DNA of 41,021 nt from Microthrixaceae bacterium (GTDB taxonomy: Bacteria; Actinomycetota; Acidimicrobiia; Acidimicrobiales; Microtrichaceae). A program made the position numbers and the translations under genes. Location: positions 1 to 41,021 of the forward strand of contig JAIBBP010000189.1 in NCBI GenBank assembly GCA_019694615.1, in the 5' to 3' direction. Within the stretch, counting starts at the first letter, position 1. Each line of letters begins with the position of its first letter. Positions 8,034-15,509 of the stretch are shown here, piece by piece. Below the pieces are notes generated by a model. The model saw only the letters and a list, made by a program, of their open reading frames with translations. It made no database searches and was not told where the DNA came from.

Positions 8034-8861
8034 ATGGCCACCTACCTCGACCGAATCCTCGACTGGCACCGTGAGCGCGTCGACGCGGATCGTCGGGACG
8101 TAGCGGCCCTGGTGGAACAGTGCGCAGCACTCCCGCCGACGAGGGGATTCGCTTCGGCGTTGCGCGGCGATTCCCGCCTCGGGGTGATCTCTGAGGTGAA
8201 GCGACGTTCGCCGTCGAAGGGCGACCTGTTCGCCGACCTCGATCCGGCAGAGTTGGCATCCACCTACGAACGCGGCGGCGCGTCGTGTCTGTCGGTGCTC
8301 ACCGACGATGCACACTTCGGCGGGTCGGCTGCGGATCTGGCGGCCGCCCGCGCGGCGGTGCCGCTTCCGGTCATTCGCAAGGACTTCACCGTCTCCGCCC
8401 TCGATGTCTGCGATGCCCGCCTGATGGGGGCGGACTGCGTGCTGCTGATCGTCGCAGCACTGTCCGACGACGAGCTGCACGAGTTCGGCGAGTTGGCAGC
8501 GGCGATCGGGCTCGACGCGTTGGTGGAGACCCACGACGAGGCCGAGGTCGAGCGCGCGTTGAACGCCGGTTCCACCGGGCTCATCGGGGTCAACCAGCGG
8601 GACCTGGTCACGTTCAAGGTCGACCAGGAGCGTGCAGTTCGCGTCGCTGCAGCGATACCCCACGATGTCGTCAAGGTCGCCGAGTCCGGGGTCCGGGGAC
8701 GGGCCGACGCCGTGGCGTTGGCGGCCGCCGGCTATGACGCCGTCCTCGTGGGCGAGCACCTCGTCACCTCGGGTGATCCGGCCGCTGCTGTCGCCGACCT
8801 CCGAGTTCCCCGGGTGGCGGTCGAGGCTCCGCGGAGCGGGAACTCGCCGCAGGTAGGTTGA
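8034..8861 (+). CDS. trpC: Indole-3-glycerol phosphate synthase
   Basis: 275 residues from ATG 8034 (MATYLDRILDWHRERVDADR). A (beta/alpha)8 barrel with the family motifs LGVISEVKRRSPSKG (catalytic Glu/Lys), LPVIRKDF, IGVNQRDL and VAESGVRGRAD is present. It converts carboxyphenylaminodeoxyribulose 5-phosphate to indole-3-glycerol phosphate, the substrate of TrpA. The open frame extends upstream to 7731 but is antisense-like and overlaps the J-domain gene. First gene of the trpC-F-B-A block; trpE, G and D are not in the window. Confidence 0.95.
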   Translation: MATYLDRILDWHRERVDADRRDVAALVEQCAALPPTRGFASALRGDSRLGVISEVKRRSPSKGDLFADLDPAELASTYERGGASCLSVLTDDAHFGGSAADLAAARAAVPLPVIRKDFTVSALDVCDARLMGADCVLLIVAALSDDELHEFGELAAAIGLDALVETHDEAEVERALNAGSTGLIGVNQRDLVTFKVDQERAVRVAAAIPHDVVKVAESGVRGRADAVALAAAGYDAVLVGEHLVTSGDPAAAVADLRVPRVAVEAPRSGNSPQVG

Positions 8862-8866
8862 GCGTC

Positions 8867-9532
8867 ATGTGGGTGAAGATCTGTGGCATCACCAACGAGG
8901 AGGACGCGCTGATGGCGGTCGCCCTCGGTGCCGACGCCGTCGGCTTCGTGTTCGCTCCGTCCACCCGCCAGGTCACCGTCGGTACGGCACGCGACATCGC
9001 CCGCCGGCTTCCACCGGAGGTCATCACGGTCGGGGTCTTCCGCGATCAGGACGCACACTTCGTCAGCTCGACCGTGCTCGAAGCCGGACTCAAAGGGGTG
9101 CAGCTGCACGGCCACGAGTCCCCGGCGTTCGCCGCCGAGCTCAAGCCCCGACCTCAGACGCTTATCGTGGCGTTTCCGGCGGGGAGCGCTGCGATCGACA
9201 ACTACGACGAGTACCACGCCGACGCGATGCTGCTCGACGGCTCGACGCCGGGCAGCGGTCAGGTGTTCGACTGGGATCTCGTGGACTCGGTTCGGGACAA
9301 TCGACGACTGATCCTGGCCGGCGGTCTCGACCCCGACAACGTGGGTGCGGCGGTCGCACGGGTGAATCCGTGGGGCGTCGACGTTTCGAGCGGCGTCGAG
9401 TCGTCGCCTGGCCAGAAGGATCCTCGCCTGGTCCAGGCGTTCATCCGCGCCGCGCTCGCGGCCGAGCCGCCGGCGTACGCCTCCGACGGTGGTCGTGAGC
9501 CGTTCGACTGGCACGAGTCGGGCGATCTCTGA
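8867..9532 (+). CDS. trpF: Phosphoribosylanthranilate isomerase
   Basis: 221 residues from ATG 8867 (MWVKICGITNEEDA); the open frame reaches a TTG at 8858 inside the trpC stop. Motifs KICGIT with catalytic Cys6, GVQLHGHE, MLLDGSTPGSGQVFDW and LAGGLDPDNV fit TrpF. It isomerises phosphoribosylanthranilate to the substrate of TrpC. The sequence TAGGTT lies 7 nt before ATG, so a second, internal leaderless start is possible. It sits 5 bp after trpC. Confidence 0.93.
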   Translation: MWVKICGITNEEDALMAVALGADAVGFVFAPSTRQVTVGTARDIARRLPPEVITVGVFRDQDAHFVSSTVLEAGLKGVQLHGHESPAFAAELKPRPQTLIVAFPAGSAAIDNYDEYHADAMLLDGSTPGSGQVFDWDLVDSVRDNRRLILAGGLDPDNVGAAVARVNPWGVDVSSGVESSPGQKDPRLVQAFIRAALAAEPPAYASDGGREPFDWHESGDL

Positions 9533-9559
9533 CGATCGCCCTATTGAGGAGAGTCCGCC

Positions 9560-10807
9560 ATGGGTGAGTTACAGAGCGCGACGGTGTCGCGCGGTACGCC
9601 GGCAGCGCCGGTGATGGGGAATCCCGTCAACGGCCGGTTCGGCGACTTCGGCGGCCAGTTCGTTCCGGAGACGCTGGTGCCGGCGTGCCAGGAGTTGGAG
9701 GTCGCGTTCACCGAGGCCTGGGCCGACCCGGCGTTCCGGGCCGAGCTCGACCACCTGCTCCGGGAGTACGCGGGCCGTCCGTCGCCGCTCACCGAGTGTG
9801 CGCGGCTTTCGGGTGAACTCGGATGCCGCGTGTGGCTGAAGCGCGAGGACCTCAACCACACGGGTTCCCACAAGATCAACAACGTGTTGGGCCAGGCGTT
9901 GCTCGCCCGGCGCATGGGCAAGACACGTCTCGTCGCCGAGACCGGCGCCGGTCAGCACGGCGTGGCGAGCGCGACGGCAGCAGCCCTTTTGGGCATGGAG
10001 TGCGTCGTCTACATGGGCGAGGTCGACATGGCCCGCCAGGAGCTCAACGTGTTCCGCATGCGCCTGCTCGGGGCCGAGGTTCGCCCGGCGAGTTCCGGTA
10101 GCCGCACCCTGAAGGACGCGGTCAACGAGGCGATGCGTGACTGGGTCGCGACCGTCGAGTCCAGCCACTACTGCCTGGGCTCGGTGATGGGGCCGCATCC
10201 CTACCCGTGGATGGTGCGAGAGTTCCACCGGGTGATCGGCGAGGAATGCGCCGAGCAGTTCCGCACGAACGTCGGCGGGTCGCCGGATTACGTGGTTGCG
10301 TGTGTCGGCGGCGGTTCCAACGCGATCGGGATCTTCAGCGGATTCGCGGAGGCATCGACTCGTCTGATCGGGGTGGAGCCGGCCGGAGGGGCGGCAGTGG
10401 GCCGCGGCGTCCCTGGCATCGTCCACGGCATGCGCTCGTATCTGATGCAGGACGAGTTCGGACAGGTGGAGGAGGCGCACTCGATCTCCGCCGGCCTCGA
10501 CTATCCAGGGGTGGGGCCGGAACACGCGCACCTCTCCGACATCGGTCGCGCCGAGTACCACCCCGTCAGCGATGCCGAGGTGATCGAGGCTTTCAAGCTG
10601 TTGAGCCGAACCGAAGGGATCATCCCGGCCCTCGAATCGGCACACGCCATCGCGTGGGTCTCCCGCGAGCGGAAGCGTCTGGCCGGGTCGACGGTCGTGG
10701 TGAACCTGTCGGGCCGTGGAGACAAGGATGTGGCTCAGATGATGGACATCCTCGGTCCGGAGCTTCAGGGCGGTACGCCCTCATCAGGACAGGGAGGTGG
10801 GTCGTGA
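9560..10807 (+). CDS. trpB: Tryptophan synthase beta chain
   Basis: 415 residues. ATG 9560 is preceded by GAGGAGAG. The PLP-binding lysine is Lys105 in [24 protein letters not shown] and the phosphate loop GGGSNAIG are intact, as is the COMM-domain region. It joins indole from TrpA with serine to give tryptophan, acting as the alpha2-beta2 complex. Length is normal for a TrpB1-type chain. It overlaps trpA by 4 nt, indicating translational coupling of the two subunits. Confidence 0.97.
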   Translation: MGELQSATVSRGTPAAPVMGNPVNGRFGDFGGQFVPETLVPACQELEVAFTEAWADPAFRAELDHLLREYAGRPSPLTECARLSGELGCRVWLKREDLNHTGSHKINNVLGQALLARRMGKTRLVAETGAGQHGVASATAAALLGMECVVYMGEVDMARQELNVFRMRLLGAEVRPASSGSRTLKDAVNEAMRDWVATVESSHYCLGSVMGPHPYPWMVREFHRVIGEECAEQFRTNVGGSPDYVVACVGGGSNAIGIFSGFAEASTRLIGVEPAGGAAVGRGVPGIVHGMRSYLMQDEFGQVEEAHSISAGLDYPGVGPEHAHLSDIGRAEYHPVSDAEVIEAFKLLSRTEGIIPALESAHAIAWVSRERKRLAGSTVVVNLSGRGDKDVAQMMDILGPELQGGTPSSGQGGGS

Positions 10808-11595
10808 GCGCCGCCGTGTACGGCGTGCTTGAGACCTCCTTGCGCGAGCGGCGCGAGCTCGGGGTCAAGAGCCTGGTCGTCTACCTGACGGGTGGGCTCC
10901 CGGGTTGGATGGACATGGTGCGGGCTGCCGCGGATGCCGGGGCCGACGCCATCGAGATCGGCATCCCGTTCTCCGACCCCGTCATGGACGGGCCGGTGAT
11001 CCAGGAGGCCTCGGATCGGGCGCTAGCCGCCGGCGCGACGCCCCCGGGGATCCTGGCTGACGTCGCGACGCTCGACGCGGGGGTGCCGTTGGCGATCATG
11101 ACGTACTACAACCTCGTCTACAGGTTCGGCCTGGAGCGCTTCGCCCGTACGGCTTCTGAGGCGGGCATCAGCGGCGTGATCCTTCCCGACCTTCCGTTGG
11201 AGGAGTCGGGGGAGTGGTGTGTCGCTGCCGATGCCGCCGGCATCGAGACCGTGATGCTGGCGGCGCCGACTGCTCCAGCGGAGCGGTTGCCGCGGGTGTG
11301 CTCGCGAGCGCGGGGGTTCGTCTACGGGGTCGGCTTGCTCGGAATCACCGGCGAGCGCGACTCGCTCGCGTCTTCTGCGCTAGACATCGCCCGTCGCCTG
11401 AAGGCGGTCACCGACGTTCCGGTGCTCGTCGGTGTGGGGGTGTCCACTCCCGCTCAAGCGGTCGAGGCGTGCGCGGTTGCCGACGGTGTGATCGTCGGAT
11501 CGGCAGTCGTTCGGCGTGCGATCGAGGTCGGCACTGCTGAGAGCGTGGGGAGTCTCGTCGCCGAGTTTCGGGCCGCTCTTGACGCCAAATGCTGA
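10804..11595 (+). CDS. trpA: Tryptophan synthase alpha chain
   Basis: 263 residues from GTG 10804, overlapping the trpB stop (GTGA) with AGGGAGGTGGG directly upstream as ribosome site. Catalytic residues are Glu51 and Asp62 in [17 protein letters not shown]. The phosphate-binding [10 protein letters not shown] and IVGSAVV segments are present. It cleaves indole-3-glycerol phosphate and passes indole to TrpB. Last gene of the trp block; the HU gene follows after a promoter. Confidence 0.96.
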   Translation: MSAAVYGVLETSLRERRELGVKSLVVYLTGGLPGWMDMVRAAADAGADAIEIGIPFSDPVMDGPVIQEASDRALAAGATPPGILADVATLDAGVPLAIMTYYNLVYRFGLERFARTASEAGISGVILPDLPLEESGEWCVAADAAGIETVMLAAPTAPAERLPRVCSRARGFVYGVGLLGITGERDSLASSALDIARRLKAVTDVPVLVGVGVSTPAQAVEACAVADGVIVGSAVVRRAIEVGTAESVGSLVAEFRAALDAKC

Positions 11596-11620
11596 CAAAA
11601 CCCCGGAAACACGGTAGAGT
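11592..11620 (+). promoter_or_regulatory. Promoter of the HU gene (-35 CTGACA, -10 TAGAGT)
   Basis: CTGACA at 11592-11597, an ideal 17-bp spacer, then TAGAGT at 11615-11620. The -35 begins inside the last codons of trpA. Predicted transcription start is near 11627, giving a leader of about 40 nt with GGGAGGG before the HU ATG. Confidence 0.7.
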
Positions 11621-11634
11621 TACACCGTTGTAAC
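11619..11634. promoter_or_regulatory. Inverted repeat at the HU transcription start, candidate operator
   Basis: GTTACA (11619-11624), spacer CCGT, TGTAAC (11629-11634). It overlaps the end of the -10 box and the predicted transcription start, a classic repressor position. The binder is unknown. Confidence 0.45.
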
Positions 11635-11667
11635 TTCCTACACGTTGAACCCGGGAGGGTCACCACA

Positions 11668-11964
11668 ATGAACAAGACTGAACTGGTCGAGACCATCGCC
11701 GTTCGCACTGACCTGTCCAAGAAGGACGTCGACCTAGTGCTCGGCGCTTTCTGGGACATCGTCGCCCAGACGGTGGCCAAGGGCAAGGACTCGGTCACGA
11801 TCCCGGGTTGGATCAAGTTCGAGCAGGTCGAGCGTGGCGCCCGCACCGGCCGCAACCCCCAGACCGGCGAAGCGATGAAGATCGCCAAGTCCAAGGCGGT
11901 CAAGGTCACCGCCGGCGCGACGCTCAAGGCCATCGCCAAGGGCGACAAGCCTGCCCCCAAGTGA
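11668..11964 (+). CDS. hup: HU-family DNA-binding protein
   Basis: 98 residues, ATG 11668 with GGGAGGG upstream. It has the HU/IHF fold: N-terminal MNKTELVETIAVRTDLSKKD, then the beta-arm region with RTGRNPQTGEAM, whose Pro is the DNA-intercalating residue of the family, and a short Lys/Pro tail. It is an abundant nucleoid protein that bends DNA. Own promoter and strong terminator indicate a monocistronic, highly expressed unit. Confidence 0.95.
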   Translation: MNKTELVETIAVRTDLSKKDVDLVLGAFWDIVAQTVAKGKDSVTIPGWIKFEQVERGARTGRNPQTGEAMKIAKSKAVKVTAGATLKAIAKGDKPAPK

Positions 11965-12007
11965 TCCGGGCGCGGCGTGGCCGCGTAGCCGAACACTGAA
12001 CGGTCGT

Positions 12008-12049
12008 CGAGGAGGAGCGGTTCGCCCGCTCCTCCTCGGCGCGTTTTTT
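12008..12049 (+). terminator. Rho-independent terminator of the HU gene
   Basis: Perfect 13-bp stem CGAGGAGGAGCGG (12008-12020) and CCGCTCCTCCTCG (12026-12038) with loop TTCGC, followed by GGCGCG and six T (12044-12049). This is the only hairpin in the window with a proper T-tract. Confidence 0.85.
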
Positions 12050-12063
12050 CCGGACTCGTCCGG

Positions 12064-12370
12064 CTAGATGATTTGCTCCTAGTGGTCCGCCGTGTTCATG
12101 GTCCCGCTGCATCGGAACCGTGTGCATTTCGTGCCCTCCCAGGGCCGTTTCCGCACACGGTTCGCGCCGCGTTGTGCGGCCAGATGATGTCGAGCCGCTT
12201 GTGACGGTCCGTCCGTCGCCCCGACGGTGGCCACCGCCGGCCAGCGATCGACGGCAGCGATTGGTGGTGCGGGACGTAACGTCCTCTGGCACATCCAGCA
12301 CCGATTGCCCGCATAAGGGAGGACGATCGGCTGGCCCCCACAGACGCATCCCTTGGAACTAATCATCTAG
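12064..12370. mobile_element. Candidate MITE-like element, 307 bp with terminal inverted repeats
   Basis: The segment is bounded by CTAGATGATTTGCTCC (12064-12079) and GGAACTAATCATCTAG (12355-12370), inverted repeats matching at 14 of 16 positions with the outer 10 perfect. The ends carry CTAG, which could itself be a 4-bp YTAR-type target duplication as made by some IS5-group elements. Inside, GAACCGTGTGC (12115-12125) pairs with GCACACGGTTC (12153-12163), and CCGCACA (12151-12157) could pair instead with TGTGCGG (12173-12179). A 95-codon minus-strand frame (12366-12079) with three Cys pairs fills it; I do not recognise it and do not call it a gene. This element occupies most of the 415-bp gap between HU and bcp. 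Confidence 0.45.
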
Positions 12371-12373
12371 GTT
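12368..12373 (+). promoter_or_regulatory. Candidate leaderless -10 box of bcp, spanning the element end
   Basis: TAGGTT followed by 6 nt (CGGGCC) and the bcp ATG. The first three bases belong to the terminal CTAG of the inverted-repeat element, so the element boundary lies within the promoter. Confidence 0.45.
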
Positions 12374-12379
12374 CGGGCC

Positions 12380-12850
12380 ATGGCTTCAGACACGACTCCC
12401 GCCGTTGGCGATTCCGCGCCGGCGATCGACCTGCCCGACCAGCACGAAGCGCCGTTCTCGCTCGAGGCGCAGGCGGGCAAGCACGTACTCGTGTACTTCT
12501 ACCCGAAGGCTGACACGCCCGGCTGCACGACTCAGGCATGCGGGCTTCGTGACATCGCTTCCGACGTCGGCGACACCGTGATCGTCGGCATCAGCCCCGA
12601 CAAACCGGCGAGGCTCGAGAAGTTCGACACCAAGTACGAGCTGGGGTTCACGCTGCTGTCCGACGTCGATCACGCCGTGGCGGAGGCGTACGGCGTGTGG
12701 CAGCTGAAGAAGAACTACGGCAAGGAGTACATGGGGGTAGTGAGGTCGGCGTTCCTCGTCGGGCCCGACGGTACGGTCAGCCATGCGTGGCCGAAGATCA
12801 GCCCGAAGGACACTCCGACGAACCTGCTGGCGGCGCTGGCGGAGGAATAG
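12380..12850 (+). CDS. bcp: Thioredoxin-dependent peroxiredoxin, Bcp/PrxQ type
   Basis: 156 residues. The peroxidatic Cys49 lies in YPKADTPGCTTQAC, with Cys54 five residues on as the resolving cysteine typical of Bcp proteins. Thioredoxin-fold motifs VLVYFYPKA and SAFLVGPDG are intact. It reduces hydrogen peroxide and organic hydroperoxides with thioredoxin as donor, in the cytoplasm. There is no Shine-Dalgarno sequence; a TAnnnT box sits 6 nt before ATG and the upstream DNA is the candidate mobile element. Confidence 0.94.
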   Translation: MASDTTPAVGDSAPAIDLPDQHEAPFSLEAQAGKHVLVYFYPKADTPGCTTQACGLRDIASDVGDTVIVGISPDKPARLEKFDTKYELGFTLLSDVDHAVAEAYGVWQLKKNYGKEYMGVVRSAFLVGPDGTVSHAWPKISPKDTPTNLLAALAEE

Positions 12851-12873
12851 CCGGCCGTCGACACCGCTCCCGA

Positions 12874-13032
12874 TCAGGGGCGGGGGTCAGGAGGGCGGAC
12901 AGCTCCGAACTTCGCACGGTTGCGGGCGAAAGAACGCTCACGCCACGCGATGACCAGCGCAACAACGGCGACCGCGAGGAGGAGGCCCTGGCGGAGCCCG
13001 TCATGCCGATTGGGAACCTGGTTCGCGGACAT
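12874..13032 (-). CDS. Small single-pass membrane protein, hypothetical
   Basis: 52 residues from ATG 13032. A short polar start (MSANQVPNRHDGLRQ) is followed by one hydrophobic helix (LLLAVAVVALVIAW, about 17-30) and a basic, Pro-ending tail (RERSFARNRAKFGAV). The Arg-rich side after the helix suggests a cytoplasmic C-terminus. TAGCCT lies 8 nt before ATG on the minus strand. It lies convergent to bcp and in the gap before the tRNA. The frame extends further upstream through the tRNA, which cannot be coding. Not recognised; may be real or chance. Confidence 0.5.
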   Translation of the reverse strand: MSANQVPNRHDGLRQGLLLAVAVVALVIAWRERSFARNRAKFGAVRPPDPRP

Positions 13033-13059
13033 CGGCTGGAAGGCTACGCTCTCCCGGCG

Positions 13060-13142
13060 GCCCGGGTGGCGGAATGGCAGACGCGGCGGACTCAAAATCC
13101 GCTGTCCGAGAGGGCGTGTGGGTTCGAGTCCCACCCCGGGCA
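13060..13142 (+). tRNA. tRNA-Leu, anticodon CAA
   Basis: Acceptor arms GCCCGGG (13060-13066) and CCCGGGC (13135-13141) with discriminator A13142. Anticodon stem GCGGA/TCCGC encloses loop CTCAAAA, anticodon CAA. A long variable arm (TGTCCGAGAGGGCGT) marks it as class II, and the T arm is GTGGG-TTCGAGT-CCCAC. CCA is not encoded; ACCG follows. Confidence 0.96.
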
Positions 13143-13672
13143 CCGCACGAGACGAGCCAGGTCCACCCGATGGTGCGGGCCGTGCGAGGTTTCAGCGGGA
13201 CGGACAGTTCGACCGTATGAAAGACGAAGCTGGGCGTTGCCACTGATGAGTTCGACCGTGCTGAGCAATGGACTGGTGATTAACGCCTTTCCAGCTCGCC
13301 CGCGAGGATGGTGGGACAGAAGCGCGAGGGCGTGGGTAGCCCTGATCTTGCGATCGAAGGAGATCTGGGTGGATGTCGAGCAGCCCGACGTCCCGTGGAT
13401 CGTCGGCAGTTCTCGTGCGCGGACGAGGCTGGGGTGAACCAGCTTGAGCAGGCTCTGACTAGCGGTTCCCAGCCGGTGGGCACCGGGCCAGCCTTGCGCC
13501 GACGGCGGTGGTCGGTCGCCTGGCCGGCAGTGGGTTGACGAGCTCACCGACGATCCGCTGGACAGCTTCAGGTTCATGGGCACGATCGAGTGCCGCGACC
13601 GACTGGGCGACGAGCTTGAGATCGGTAGCGACGGCGACCAGCCGGGGTCGCGGGACGGATACCGTTGGCGTC
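13143..13672. other. 530 bp downstream of tRNA-Leu with no supported gene
   Basis: Only weak frames are present. One on the plus strand (13246-13437, 63 residues) and one pair of exactly complementary frames around 13540-13720 look faintly protein-like, but they lack a start, a ribosome site or a recognisable family. The stretch reads like decayed insertion DNA between the tRNA and the first toxin-antitoxin module. No repeat of the tRNA 3' end was found here or later in the island. Confidence 0.5.
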
Positions 13673-13837
13673 GTGTCCGTCGCTTCGAACTCGGACGAGC
13701 CCGTCGGTCTGACGGTGCTCCCGCCTGACGAGGCGTTGCTTCGCACACTCCCGGTCCCGACAGCCGAGGAGCTGGGGATCGAAGGCCTTACCGATGAGGA
13801 GTGGGACGCCTTCGAGCAGGCACTCGCCGCGAGGTGA
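13673..13837 (+). CDS. Small acidic protein, candidate antitoxin of the broken VapC
   Basis: 54 residues from GTG 13673, overlapping the vapC remnant by 4 nt (GTGA), the usual antitoxin-toxin arrangement. The C-terminal half is acidic and amphipathic (EELGIEGLTDEEWDAFEQAL), fitting an antitoxin tail that wraps a toxin. No DNA-binding fold can be seen in so short a sequence, so either the start lies further upstream in the same frame (open to 13508) or the N-terminus was lost. Assignment rests on position and the following PIN remnant. Confidence 0.5.
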   Translation: MSVASNSDEPVGLTVLPPDEALLRTLPVPTAEELGIEGLTDEEWDAFEQALAAR

Positions 13838-14271
13838 CCAACCTGTCGGTACCCGCGGTCGTCATCGACACGATGGCCGTCTCGGCGCTGGTGAACGCTT
13901 CCCGGCGTCCAGAGCTTGCCGCCGGGTACTAGTCGCTGATCGCCGGTCGCTCGATCAAGATCTCGTTCATTACCGTGACCGAGATGCGCTACGGCGCGCT
14001 TTGAGCCGGTTGGGGAGAGCTGCGCCGCCGAGGGCTTGAGCGAGATCTCGGGCGTTTCGTCGTGGTGCAGCCCGACGGTCCGCTAGTGGCCGTGTGTTCC
14101 GAGTTGCGGGCCTCATGTGAAGCGAAGGGCCAGGCTCTGGGACGGAAGGTTCACGAGGCCGATCGCTGGATTGCTGCAACGGCTGTCCGGCCCGGGGTCG
14201 AGCTCGTGTCCGACGATGGCGTCTTCCAGAACGTCGAGGGGCTGGTCGTTCGCTCGCGGCGCGATGGCTGA
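13834..14271 (+). pseudogene. VapC-type PIN toxin broken by two in-frame stops
   Basis: Reading from GTG 13834 gives 145 codons with VVIDTMAVSALVNAS, then TAG at 13930-13932, ISFITVTEMRYGA, TGA at 14002-14004, and VHEADRWIAATA and VSDDGVFQNV to the end. The four acidic PIN positions (Asp in VIDTM, Glu in TEMRYG, Asp in EADRW, Asp in SDD) survive in order, so the family is clear and the decay is recent: both stops are single-base changes from sense codons. The active RNase would have cleaved tRNA or mRNA. Re-initiation at GTG 14062 would give only the C-terminal part. Confidence 0.85.
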
Positions 14272-14441
14272 CTCCGGCTCGATAGCGTCGCGGCAGACCG
14301 ACTGAAGCGGCGAGGGACGCGATTCGACATCGGTCTCGGGCGGACGAACGAGCTGTGTCCCACCGACGGCCGTCACAGCGTGGTCACGCACTCCCCGGTA
14401 CTCCTCGACCGTGGTCGTCGAAGTCGGACCCGCTACTCGTC

Positions 14442-14475
14442 GAACGCCCCGGGAACGCTGACGATGCGGGCGTTC
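14442..14475. repeat. Inverted repeat just past the end of intact vapC
   Basis: GAACGCCC (14442-14449) and GGGCGTTC (14468-14475) separated by 18 nt. It sits 6 bp beyond the vapC stop in the convergent gap between two toxin genes. It could terminate transcription, but there is no T-tract. The rest of the 14272-14480 gap shows nothing recognisable. Confidence 0.3.
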
Positions 14476-14480
14476 CTTGA

Positions 14481-14858
14481 TCAGACGGAAACGACGATGG
14501 CGTTGATCTCGCGCGTCGCGAGAAGGTGCCGAAGGTCGCCGGGATCACTCGTGAGGACCTGGTCGCCTGGTAGGGCCAGCTGAGCGAGGAGGGCGTCAAC
14601 TACGTCGCTGGTCGAAGCCGAGGCGAGGAGTTCGCCCGCGGACTTGGCCTGATCGACATGGACCGGTCGAATGTCGACCATGGGAAGGTGCCGAGCAAGC
14701 TGCGCTTGCCGTGCGCCGTCGCGCCAGGCCTGACCGAGCACGGGCGCGACGGTGACAAGCTCGGCTCCGGCGCGTCGCCCGAGTTCTATGAGTGCGGCGA
14801 CGCGTCGATCGTTTCGGTCGATGCCAATGAGTGCGCCTGCGTCGAGGACGAGGTTCAC
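14481..14858 (-). CDS. vapC: VapC-type PIN domain ribonuclease toxin, intact
   Basis: 125 residues from GTG 14858, overlapping vapB by 4 nt. PIN motifs are in order: Asp in VNLVLDAGALIGID, the APVLGQAWRDGARQAQLARHL helix, Asp residues in STSDVVDALLA and LTSDPGDLRHLL. As a VapC it should cut RNA in a Mg-dependent way unless held by VapB. In the family the second acidic position is often Glu; here the helix has Gln, which I recall in related actinobacterial proteins. Only toxin of the three modules that appears functional. Confidence 0.88.
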   Translation of the reverse strand: MNLVLDAGALIGIDRNDRRVAALIELGRRAGAELVTVAPVLGQAWRDGARQAQLARHLPMVDIRPVHVDQAKSAGELLASASTSDVVDALLAQLALPGDQVLTSDPGDLRHLLATREINAIVVSV

Positions 14859-15118
14859 GCTGCGGTGCGGTCGGTCGTCGGTGGCAGGTACGGGATGCCG
14901 GATTCGGCAGCGATCGCGCGGAGCTCGTTCTCGTCGAACGCACCGTGGGTCGCCTGGTGCTCGATGAGCCAGGCGTCCACCAACCGTGACCGAAGCCAGC
15001 TCGCAAGGGCGTCGTTGACCACCGCGGAGAAGGGGACACCGGACGCTTCTGCGACTCGTTGGGCTGCACTTCGAACCTCGGCGGGGAGCGATACCGTGAC
15101 TCGTTCCGTGGTGCTCAT
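14855..15118 (-). CDS. vapB: VapB-type ribbon-helix-helix antitoxin
   Basis: 87 residues from ATG 15118 (MSTTERVTVSLPAEV); an ATG at 15130 is possible but overlaps the operator. The N-terminal strand ERVTVSLPAEV and helices to about residue 50 form a ribbon-helix-helix DNA-binding fold. The acidic C-terminal part (FDENELRAIAAESGIPYLP) would bind the toxin. It is first in the vapB-vapC operon, with a perfect inverted repeat just upstream for autorepression. Confidence 0.86.
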   Translation of the reverse strand: MSTTERVTVSLPAEVRSAAQRVAEASGVPFSAVVNDALASWLRSRLVDAWLIEHQATHGAFDENELRAIAAESGIPYLPPTTDRTAA

Positions 15119-15124
15119 ACTCTC

Positions 15125-15144
15125 GATCATAACCCCGTATGATC
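15125..15144. promoter_or_regulatory. vapBC operator candidate
   Basis: Perfect 7-bp arms GATCATA (15125-15131) and TATGATC (15138-15144) with a 6-nt spacer, 7 bp upstream of the vapB ATG. Ribbon-helix-helix antitoxins bind such repeats to repress their own operon. Confidence 0.55.
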
Positions 15145-15206
15145 ATCGTGGAGGTGACGTCGTCGGCGATCCGGCCGGGTCCGCGGGCCGGTGTTCGCCG
15201 CGTGGT

Positions 15207-15490
15207 TCAGCAGTCGGCCATGGCGCTCAAGGCTGCGCAGATCTGTTGGCGACCACCAACGCCCAGACTGCCGAGCCGCCTCGTGAGCACCGATTTCGGC
15301 ACTGTTGTGAGGTTGTCGGAGGTGGCGACGCTGTCGTGGTCGATCCCCTCGTCCGCTCCTACGGGGATGCACGTGGGGATGGAGCGGATCGAGTTGGTCC
15401 GGGAGCGACGACGACGTGGTTGAGCACGTCGATGACTTCGTCGCGCGAGACGATGAGTACAGGACGTCGCTTCCGGTTCGGGGTTTCCAT
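15207..15490 (-). pseudogene. MazF/PemK-type toxin with a frameshift
   Basis: From ATG 15490 the frame reads METPNRKRRPVLIVSRDEV and HVVVAP, all typical of MazF endoribonucleases, then goes out of frame at about 15400 and stops. The next frame resumes with IRSIPTCIPVGADEG, DHDSVATSDNLTTVPKSVL and ends RRQQICAALSAMADC. Inserting one base in GCTCCCGGACC (to give Ala-Pro-Val-Thr) restores a continuous MazF, so a one-base deletion is the simplest explanation. The usual N-terminal GRAWL-type segment lies upstream of the ATG without a good start codon, a second possible lesion. Confidence 0.82.
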
Positions 15491-15509
15491 CAGCCAAGCT
15501 CTGCCTGGG

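Noticed and set aside
12079-12366. 95-residue minus-strand protein with Cys pairs inside the 307-bp element
   Set aside because: No ribosome site, mixed codon use, no recognisable fold. Mentioned as content of the element only.
13508-13672. Upstream extension of the candidate antitoxin, and complementary frames around 13540-13720
   Set aside because: The plus and minus frames are codon-aligned complements, so open reading is expected by composition; no start or family supports either.
13834-14271. Stop-codon read-through or recoding (selenocysteine, pyrrolysine) in the VapC gene
   Set aside because: Two different stops, neither at a position where an unusual amino acid is expected, and no SECIS-like hairpin was seen. 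Simple decay is more likely.
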